Positions 48,221-58,500 of a DNA stretch of 60,000 nucleotides are shown here, piece after piece. Made by a program: the position numbers and the translations under genes. Within the stretch, counting starts at the first letter, position 1, and each line of letters opens with the position of its first letter. The stretch is from Apostichopus japonicus. Its lineage: Eukaryota; Echinodermata; Holothuroidea; Aspidochirotida; Stichopodidae. Under the pieces are notes generated by a model. The model ran no database searches, had not been told where the DNA came from, and worked only from the letters and a program-made list of their open reading frames with translations. The stretch is from positions 13,874,678 to 13,934,677 of the forward strand of contig NC_092579.1 in the NCBI RefSeq assembly GCF_037975245.1, in the 5' to 3' direction.

Positions 48221-50219
48221 GGTAGCATACGCCCATGAAAAGCCCCATTGACTTACAATTAAATCACAAAAATTATGTGGTCTCTAAGTTCAATTTTCCG
48301 TATCATGACCATGTAGATATTTTGCTATCTGAGCCGGGAGTTTTCGTCACTTGTAAACAAACCTCTTCACTCAGTAGTAAACAATTTTTGTATGCTGCTC
48401 ATGGGAGGCCTAAAGGGGGTCTAAAATTGCCTCAATTGACCCAGTTTTTCACCACATGTACTTCCAAGCCACAACAAAGCTCAAACTAGACCATGATTGA
48501 TAACATGTCCAAAAAGATGTTCTCCTGCTTCTTTTGGGCACTTTTCTTGAAGGAAAACAATCAGGCGGATGGATATAGACTCTAATAGGAATATGCCTCC
48601 TTAAACATGAGTCGATACTACTCTGTAACTATGTCTTTAGTGATACGTGCTCTCGCCGTTTGTCCGCATACTAAGAGATAGACTACATGAACTAAAAGCA
48701 CTGGTATAGCACCAATTTCTGATGTTAAAATTGTTGCTAACATTTTTCTAAATTAATTATTAATAATTAATCATTAATCTGCCTTACGGCCATTAATGTA
48801 TGTGATTTATTTTCTCAGCAACCAGCCTGTTGGTGGTGACCTTCTGCTGTGAAGACTCGCTCACAAAGAAACGTCTCATGACGGTAATCTGACTAGTTTC
48901 GAATGAGGTGTAACAGAAGTGTCAGACACCACCATCGATCCCAGAAGATACACACACAGCTTGCTACCGTCGATAATCAAACTAGTGTACAGTCATTACA
49001 TACTGCTACGGTCAATACCCACAGCACAGTGTACATAGCAGCGATGGCCATCTCAGATCTAGATAATAGATAACAAGGTATCACGTTTCATTACTGTCTG
49101 CATTTTGTAGCGACAAGAAGAAAACTTCACTTGCAAGCAACGGATAGTTAACTTTCTCAGAGCGCGGCACGCGGTTTGGGGCGAGTCTTCAATGCCTTTC
49201 ATAGTCCATGGACTGGGAGGCATTTGGTAGCCTAATGAGCTACGGAAATATCGTCCGTATTGGCGTACCATATTCTGGGATGTGGAAAGCATGAAACCCT
49301 CAGATTTGAAGTTGAGCGTCTTGACATTCAGTGGTTTGTTCCGACTTTTGAAAGTCACGTGAAACCTTTTGAGTAATTGATAGGGTTTCGAGTAATTGCT
49401 TGTATTGGTGAATTGCCCGTGTAATTTCCATGATAATCAAAGGAATTACTTGCTTAATATATGAAATATGTTTAATTTCACTAAATGCATGTAAATATTA
49501 CTTAACAATTTCGGCAATAGCTGTGATCCAAGGAAGCCTGAATGCGAAATTACGTACATGGCACAACTGTATCAGGATGGAATTAAGTGTTTCACGCTTA
49601 GGAGGCTGTTTATCATAAATGTAGGCGTGGCTAGTTTCATTTTGGGGCAAATGGAGTGTTAACTTTGTACTGTGTAATTGTCAGTTGTGGGCGGTTCAGT
49701 TGCTGCTTACTCTGGAATGAAATACTCATCATTTAGACACTGATATCAGCCAACACTGAATAGGCTTGTTGGTGCTATTTGTTATGTTTGGAGTATGTCA
49801 TCCGTCCCGAAATTACTTTGCTTCGGTGCGAATGATGATTTCTCGTTAACTTAAGATGATGAGGTGTGAGTGAGTTAACCCCTTCTATCTTTCCATTGCT
49901 CGCCGTTTAATGAGCATTTAATAGATTGTATCAAAACATTTTGGTAAGCAGTACTTATAAATTAGTAATAGTATAGGTCTAAACTGTAGGCCCTTGGCTA
50001 GGTATGCGCCATTGCTGGTACCATTTACGCGACAGTAAAATTGTTGTTCATCTTGCCACAAAGTCGGACTTGACTGTTACAACAAGCAGCTGTTATGAAA
50101 AATAATTACCTTAGATCTGGACCTGATGAAGTTGTTCTTCCATTTCAGGAATCCTTCTCAACTACACTAGGCTGCAGGGGTTCGCTTTTGTAGGTCTGTG
50201 GTCCTAATTAATGGGTCCC
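48221..50219. other. Region upstream of TSC2, no exon recognised
   Basis: It includes an 84-codon open frame at 48235-48489 without family resemblance, an AATTAATTATTAATAATTAA patch (about 48752) and a GC-richer patch at about 49140-49180. An untranslated TSC2 first exon could lie here or nearer 51.4 kb, but none can be fixed. Confidence 0.4.
49354..49363. promoter_or_regulatory. E-box CACGTG in a near-CLEAR context
   Basis: GTCACGTGAA differs by one base from the palindromic GTCACGTGAC bound by TFEB/MITF proteins. It lies 3 kb before the TSC2 start codon. One motif alone is weak evidence. Confidence 0.2.
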
Positions 50220-50510
50220 GTTATTCTCCGCACACGGTACTTTCCGCCGACACTAAACGGTGCTTTCCGTACACCAAATCCCTAATACATTCACCCATGC
50301 CTCCAGTAAATTATAAGTAGCTTAAATTTCCTGATATGAACTCATTTTAACCATCTTCATTGACTTCTTTGATACTTTTTCATGTTATTTTCATCATCCT
50401 GAATTTGGTATCCTAAAATTCAAGAAAAATATAGTGTACATATAAGTGGAAAAATGTTGTTTTCGGCACAAGAAATTTTTCAGTGGAAAGTACCGTGTGC
50501 GGAGAATAAC
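50220..50510. mobile_element. 291-bp element with perfect 26-bp terminal inverted repeats (MITE-like)
   Basis: Bases 50220-50245 (starting GTTATTCTCCGCACACGG) are the exact reverse complement of 50485-50510. Inside the left end the sequence CGGTACTTTCCG is echoed as CGGTGCTTTCCG. The interior is AT-rich and has no ORF. Flanking bases do not show an obvious target-site duplication. Size and structure fit a non-autonomous DNA transposon; the superfamily is not recognised. Confidence 0.75.
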
Positions 50511-52363
50511 AACAGGCAGCTGAAGTGAAGGAATAAGATAATGTGTCATGTTATCCACATGGCACATGGGGAAAAAAAGAAATTAGGCCTAGCCTAGATG
50601 CCATATAGGCTAGCTATTCATCAGGTTACTGTGTGAATAAGAAAGTGACACATGTTAGGAGAAGTGCATTTGCTATTCACCAACAGCTTGTTTCTAATGC
50701 CTATTCTAACAAAACAGTAAAGTGAATAGATGCTGATTGGTAACCAAACTGCCAAAGGTATAGGTGTGTTGTACATCACTATTCACCCAAGTCCTGGTTG
50801 AATCATCTAATTTACAATGACCTGGAGGAATCACTCCACAGTACAAAAACGTACCAACCATGTGTCGTGCTCCTAGGTGCTACTTACATATTATTTCAAC
50901 CATTGTCAGTTTGAAGAGATAGGCATTCCATACAAGAGAACGTCACTATAACAGGCATATAGGGTAAATTTGAGAATAGTTACTTGGGTTTGGATGATAG
51001 CGTTGTTCAGATTTACTTGTCCATCTCATAAATAAGCTTGATCTGTACGGACCCTGGCTACTATTTGAACATCTACTGTCAGAATCTTATAGATTCTTTT
51101 ACATAGGTCATATATAAGCGCTTGTTTACGTGCAAAAAAAAACGACAAGGAGCCTTGTGTACAATAGCTAAGAGAAAAGAATCCTATTGTCTACTTATAA
51201 GATAAGCTAATAAGCTGCGTGTGTTCCAGCTGCAGTTTGACTGTTTGAAAGAAAATACTCAAAATGGGAATTTTGGAAATGAAAATTGCCGTAAACATTG
51301 GAAAATTCTGCCAATTAGCTAGATTCCACTATTCGTATATAACTTCTCCAGGATTTGTGGTATCTACGAGATCAGGACATTAGTTGTTGTAGAATACACA
51401 TTCAAGGAGTACTATAAGAGTTGAGTGCTACAAGGGAGCACATCACATGACCATCAATGGTTGGTAAGTTTTTTAGCGCATCTCCTCATTGACAAAGTCT
51501 ATCCAGGTTAATGTATACGATATGGTGAATAGCCACCATAAGTTTGTTACTGTTTGACAGCAATGTGGTTGGCAATCATATTACCAGTCCAAGCCTAGCT
51601 ATCTGTCAGAGATTCAATATCAGATTACGCTATGATGACTAACTTAGGCTAGGCTACACTTTTCCAGGTTTCGTATGTAAAGTTATGCAGTGATAGGCTA
51701 GTTTTTTCTGTGTTGAATTGTTTGCTATATTTTTTTGTGTATCCCTGAAAACTGTTTTGGAATAAACATTAAGTATGTATGGTAGCTGTCCCTGACTGCA
51801 CTGCTTGGCCTCTCATTTCTGTGGTCCTATAAAAATCAATATAAAACATGTTTAGACATATTTATGTGGATTTAAGTGTTGTAAGGACTGGATTGAAATA
51901 TTTATGATGCACAGTAAACTTTGAATCTATGAATTATTACTGTAGAGTGAGAGCCTAGATCTGATCATTTATTTATCCTAAACATGACAGACAAGTGCAA
52001 CACAAAAGAATGAGTCCACATGAAGGCATGTCGAAAAAGAGCATACCATCAACACATACACATAACAGTTGATACTGCACAAAAGATACTGGAAAATATC
52101 TGTAACCAACAAATTCCCAACAATCAAGGACTTTTGTGCAGGAATGTCTCATAAACATAAAAAAATAACCACAGATTAAATGACAAAATCACTGAAATTG
52201 CATTGGAAGAAATATTAGAATTTGTTTTAAAAGTAAAACAGACTGTACTTATTGTATACTGTAGTTCTTGACGTGAAGTTGTTTACATGCCAGCCCTTCG
52301 TCATCATGATTTCTGGCAGCCAGTTTGCTAATTGTTTCCTTTTTTCCTTTTTATACTTTGTAG
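50511..52363. other. TSC2 upstream or 5' UTR intron region
   Basis: The first coding exon opens with an acceptor, so an untranslated exon must lie upstream. GGTTGGTAAGTTTT at about 51461-51474 is one possible donor. No promoter elements stand out. Confidence 0.35.
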
Positions 52364-52378
52364 GGAAAATACTTGAAA

Positions 52379-52513
52379 ATGTCAAAACCACACAAGGAGA
52401 GCCTTAAACAGCGAGTACAGAATTTATTCAAGAATAAAGGAAATGCCTCACAGGGTAACCGTGAAACTCACGGAAAAGTAGAAGAGTTCTTTATTTCTGC
52501 AAGTTTGAAGAAG
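52379..52513 (+). CDS. tsc2: TSC2 coding exon 1 (start codon)
   Basis: The acceptor TACTTTGTAG puts the exon start at 52364, with 15 nt of 5' UTR. The ATG at 52379 gives 45 codons to ISASLKK, then GTTTGT. Human ends the equivalent exon at ITAEILR after 46 codons. Confidence 0.92.
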
Positions 52514-55500
52514 GTTTGTGGTTCTTTTCATACGTGGAATTATCATTGCTTTGTATATCTGGAAGTGTCCGAGTAGTAGCCGTAAAAATGTATCCACAAG
52601 ATGCAAATGTCAGATGTCTTTTTTTTTTTATTACATATATAAGTGAGATACCCAGCACTCAGTAGCAGACACTTCAAAATTAAAGTTTGTGCAGAATTCA
52701 TAGAGCTCTCAAATGGTAGACTTTACTCACATTTTGTGTGGTATGAACTGTTGCAGATCACTTCCAAAAGACTTTGATGATACAACCATGGCCTGATGTC
52801 AACTTGCCTGCTAGCTATGTCCGGAGAGAACCAAATTTCCTTAAACACGGTTTTCTTATATTGGGCAACAGAATGGTACTATCTCCCCAGCAATTTTAAG
52901 AGTGCTGCAACCTTAAACCGTTTTCAAGTTTCAATTTAACGATGAGTCTTATTATTGTCTTATTGTTGTTTATCTCTTCATTCTGCTTGTTTTACTTGTT
53001 TATTTTCTTACTGTATAGTTTGTTCCTTTTTTTGTCAACATTTGTAAGCTTTCAGTTTGCTTTATATTCCTACTCATTTACTGTCATACTTTCAACCATT
53101 TCATGATTTATACATTTTCTAAGAGAGGGCCTCGGGGAAGATATCCCAGCTAACCGAGTCCCCCTCTTTGCGAAAGTTCAAATAATAAAATATTATCAAA
53201 AATCATTAACAACAGAAATGAGGCTGGTTAAAGCCATGTACAGTTGCCACTATGTATTAATGGTAGTACAGCAGCTTCCAGAGGCCTTTACTATATATTT
53301 GGGATGTCATGCCACAAATTTGATGATGTGGATGACATAGGTTTGTTGTGATGTTGTACAATTCATACTGGGCTTACAGTAATGGTATCTGATCTACAGA
53401 TTTTCCTTTTCAAGGAAGACTTAAAAAATAGTGAGAGACTCGGAAATGTTATAGCTTGAAAAGTGGAAAGTGATAGTGATCCATAGGTTCCGATAATGAT
53501 AGACGACATGTTCATCTCTGAAACCTACGTGCTGAAAAAATATTTGGGCTGTTGCTGAAAAGGAAGTGCTAGAATATATATATAGGATAGTGTAGGATAT
53601 TTAATACAAGTACTCTTTAGTTTTCTCCATGTCATGTGATTCAATATTTAAAAAACATTTTTAACTTATATCTTTTCTACTTCTTTTTTTTTTTCTTCTT
53701 CTTCTTCTTCTTAGGAATTCAGTCAGGGCACAGCCATACACTTGAGAGTCAAAGCAATCAAAGAATTATGCAGTATTGTAACAACAAAGAAACTTGAGGA
53801 TGTGAGTTTGTAATTGTGCTTTCACTGCGGTCACAGTCCGCTGTATTTTGACCAACCATGGCTGTAAATAGATGAATATTTATAAATGTTCTCTCTGGAA
53901 TATTCATAGTTGTTAGAATTCAATCAAAGAACAGACATGAGCTTTTTCCGCAAATTTGCGGAATATCCGCGATTTCTTTTCTACCTCTGGGACAAAAACT
54001 ATTATCCTAACACACTGTAGCATACGCAAACTGGAGCCTATACCGCAATTTTTTGCAAAGTTCCGTGATTTTTTTTACCCCAGGCTCATCCCTGAAAGAA
54101 ACTAAAAGGTGTCAGCAAATTAACTTTCTTGAAACTTCTACCAGCTCCCCAAAAGTGACACATACTTTAAGTACTCAAATGTCTCATCAGAGCTTGCTCT
54201 TCTTATCTTTCAATTGTTTCTGAAAAGTTTGTTGTAATCCACAAATGTCAATAACATGTTTCCATTAGCATTTTAAAATTTGGAACCAGATTGGTAAATA
54301 AAGCAATTTATTAAATTATTTCACTTTCTGCCATCTTTTTCTCTTTAATACCTTAATTATTGTAGCATGCATTGGAAACTATTTGGGCCAACATAGCTGA
54401 TATATTGGATCCATGTGTATCGTCCGAGCACAGACAGCTGGTTTTGCATTTCCTGAAATGCCTCATCATTGGACAGGTATTAATATCTCTTACCCTGTGA
54501 GGTTAAAATGCTGTTTTTACTAGATGGAAATTTAATATGATATTATTGAAAACCATCTGCATATGGTTAAAGCCCAGAAGTATTTGCCTCAAATTTGACT
54601 AAAAGTTATCAAGAATACTTTCCAGTAGGTTCTGATCCCTCCAAGAAATTAATTCCAGATGTTGAGAAGTCTGCATTTGAATCATTGAATGTCATAGTTA
54701 GATACAGTTCCTTCAAAATTGGCTTAATATTACATTCATGAAATTTTTTTTTTTCAATTCAACAAACACCTGTTATTAAAAAAAAACAATAAATGGAAAA
54801 TGTCAATGTTTTCATCTTTGTCTTCAGTTTGATTACTTGGGTGTTATGAGAGCAGTTTTCTTCCAAGTGCTCAGAGGTCATGATGTGTTTGATGATCTCC
54901 CACAAAAGTAAGTTGAGAGTTAAATGTGTTTGTAACGTTTATTTCAGACTTTTGTATGTCGTTGGCGTCTTAATGTAAACCTGCATTAAGAAATCTGAAA
55001 AATAATGTAAAGGAAAGCTATTAACCTATACCATGTATGGAGTCAACGTTGTCAAGAGAAGTCATACTTACAAGAGTATTCAACTTACAAGAGTAGTCAA
55101 CTTACAAGAGTAGTCAACTTACAAGAGTTGTCAACTTACAAGAGTAGTCATACTTACAAGAGTAGTCAACTTACAAGAGTAGTCAACTTACAAGAGTAGA
55201 CAACTTACAAGAGTAGTCAAACTTACAAGAGTAATCAACTTACAAGAGTAGTCAACTTACAAGAGTAATCAACTTACAAGAGTAGTCAAACTTACAAGAG
55301 TAGTCAAACTTACAAGAGGAGTCAACTTACAGGAGTAGTCAAACTTACAAGAGTAGTCAACTTACAAGAGTAGTCAACCTACAAGAGTAGTCAACTTACA
55401 AGAGTAGTCAACTTACAAGAGTAGTCAAACTTACAAGAGTAGTCATCTTACAAGAGAAGTCAAACTTAGAACTGCAGGTCACTTGTGGTCTATTTGGCTT

Positions 55501-58500
55501 ACAAGATTACATCTCTCTGCAACAGAAAGGGAGAGAAATAATAAAAAGGGGGTAACAATGGTATGATGCTATGTCTTTATTTGGTGTACAATTTTTGTCT
55601 GATCAGAATCAGCATGGCTACTATAATGTTAACTCTGTGGAGAAGAAAACATATTTCATTTCATTTATTTAGTCTATACATAAGAACAATAGAACAAAGT
55701 GGTATAGTATAAACAGGACACTAGAAAAACAATAGTAGTTTATCGAGCTAGCGACCAAAAAATAACAAATAACAATGAAAGAAGGTAACAATTAAGAGTA
55801 GAGAAAAATAAACATGAGATATTCAATAGTCAGTCTTGGGCTTTAAGGTGGGCTTTAAGTTTGCGCTTAAACGTAACATAAGATTTAACAGTTTTTATAT
55901 CATTTGGAAGCACTTTCCAGGTTTTATAGCAGTAGTTGTTCAAGAGTAATTTACCGTGTTTCGAGTGATGTCTGCTAACAGAAAAATGGGTATTATTCCT
56001 CGTACTGTTACGAATATACGCGGAATTACTGGGATTAACAATATCACTAAAGACACCGGGGAGAATATTGTTGATATACTTATAAATAAAAGAACACATC
56101 TTGAGAACATGAATGTCGCCGACCTTAAGAATACCATGCATATTCCATAGCATTCCATAGCATTTATTCAAACCTTGCACTAGCAGGTTTTGGGCACTGT
56201 TTGTGTGTGTTTCTTTTATTAAGAGGTTTGAATATGGTTATTTCATTTCAAAATGAAATGTAACCAGTTGTTTGAAGTAGCATAGGTATATTACTTTTGT
56301 GTTCTATTTAATACACTTGAACCTTTATACAGACTAGATAGGTATTCCTGTCTAATTAGAGCCATGAGTGGGGATTTCCTTCTCTGGCCTGTTTGTAAGA
56401 TGTCAAGCGTTATATTTAATGCGTCTTTGTTTATCTTTATCCGACAGGTTGGATGTATTCAAAGCCTTGAGTGATAATGGTAAAAATTTGGAAGATTTTG
56501 AGGAGGAAGCAGGACCGTTCCTAGAGAAGTGGATGCCAGATGTGATCAGCTATGGGTGAGTGCTGGGATCTCCATGAAATCCTGTTAAATTATGTATTAT
56601 GTTATCACTGGCAGTGCATTGCATGCATTGGAATGTGGTCATGTGATTCTAGTTTGAATTTTAATATGGTCATGTGATACCAGTGGGACTGGGAAACTGC
56701 TCATGTGATCCTAGTTTTGGAATTGGAATGTGGTAACATGGTTCTAGTTTGAATTGGAAACTGGTCATGTGATTGTAGTTGGAATCGGAATGTTGTCATG
56801 TGATTCCAGATTGAATTGGAATGTGGTCATGTAATTCTAGTTGAAATTGGAAGCTGATCATATGATTGTACTTGGAAATGGAATTTGGTCATGTGATTCT
56901 AGTTTGATATAGTTTAAGTTGAGTTTGTCCTGGAATATTATGATGTCATTTTCGTTGGAATTGGAATGTCGTTTCGTTACTTTTATAACAGCTTTTAGAC
57001 ACTGTAACTGCTCAGTTGTTAGTAAACATGACAGGTCTAAGCAACAGACTTCACTGCAGACAATTTACCTTGTCCCTTTTCAAAGAATACGTAACAATAT
57101 AATTCTTACGGATTTCGTTCTTTTCTTTCTCTCGCCATTTCTGTTTGTAGGAAGACCTCTGACTTCCTGAGGGTGCTCGTCAACGTCATCAAATATAACG
57201 CTTGTTTCTTAGATGAACATATTATAGCAGGCTTCGTCAGGTTGGGTTTGCTTTTATATCATTTGTAGAAACTTTTTGAGAGATTGTATGTATCGAGGGA
57301 TCGATCATTTTAGAAGTCTGAATTACGGCAGTAACTTGTGCCACTCACACGTGGCAAATTTTTAGAAAATGACTGGTTAAAAAATAAAATCTATCGTTTT
57401 AATTGAAAATTTAAAATAAAATAAAACTGTTAGCAAACTGCTTATCCACTAGAGTGCTTGTGTAGGAGAATGTGTAAAAGAAAGTTGGCCTGACGTTTCG
57501 ATCCTAGCAGGATCTTCTTCAAAGGCTCAATGACAATGGCTAATTGAAAATTTAAGAGAATACCATCATAAGAAGACATTCTTTACATTGTTGTTTGGGT
57601 AAGCTTGCATTGTGCATGCTGGTGGGTGGATGAGTCACTAGATGATATGTGTTTTAATATTTTTTTGTAGATGTCACCTGTAGTCCTATACAGAGCCTCT
57701 GGTTGTCCACCTGGTGGGACTTCTGATATGCTAGAGTAATATTGGATAACTGGGGTACCCCATAATTGGTGGTAATAAAAATGATGGTGATTGTTAAAGA
57801 AGTCAAAAACAGAGATATGAAAGTTTCTTTCTCAGATATTTTGCAATGAATAATCATGAATGATGGTCTCATGATTATTAATTAATTCATAAATTAATTT
57901 TCATTCATCTCTCTTTTTGTTTTATAGACACACATGTAGTGTCTGTCATCATACCAACTCGGAAGAGGAAATTGATCTGGCATTAAAAGTTTTGGACGCC
58001 GTGGTCTGTTACAGTTGTCTGCCAACCGAGTCTTTGTCCTATTTCATTATCGCTCTCTGTAAGACAGTTAATATCAAGACATGCTGCGAACCAACCTGGA
58101 AGGTAACTAGGAACTTTTTAATACTCATCTCCCTTTACATCATCAATAACATGGATCAACCCTACAAAGATAATTTTTGTTAGTTTAGTTAATTTTAGTA
58201 CTTCCCCAAGGGTTAGTCAGCCAACACAAGATCATTTGGAACCCTGGATCCATGTAGATGAAAACGGCCTGTATCAAAGCCTTCTCTTTTCAAAAGCGCT
58301 TTCACAGAAATATGGGGCAGAGGTATAATTATTGTAATGATAAGTGAATCATTTGAAACCCTTGTGGTTATAGAAAGATTTGGTTTTTAATGTACTAGGA
58401 CACTAGGTATAGCTCTCTGTATCAAGTGCAATGTATATCTGGTAAGTTAACTAGTTTCAAGTGTTGAAATTATGGATATTATAACCTCTTTATTCTCTTG

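Noticed and set aside
48235-48489. 84-codon open frame upstream of TSC2
   Set aside because: No recognisable family, no clear promoter and it starts at the edge of a minisatellite; kept only as a remark.
55956-56150. 64-codon open frame on the plus strand
   Set aside because: Shadow of the antisense LINE ORF.
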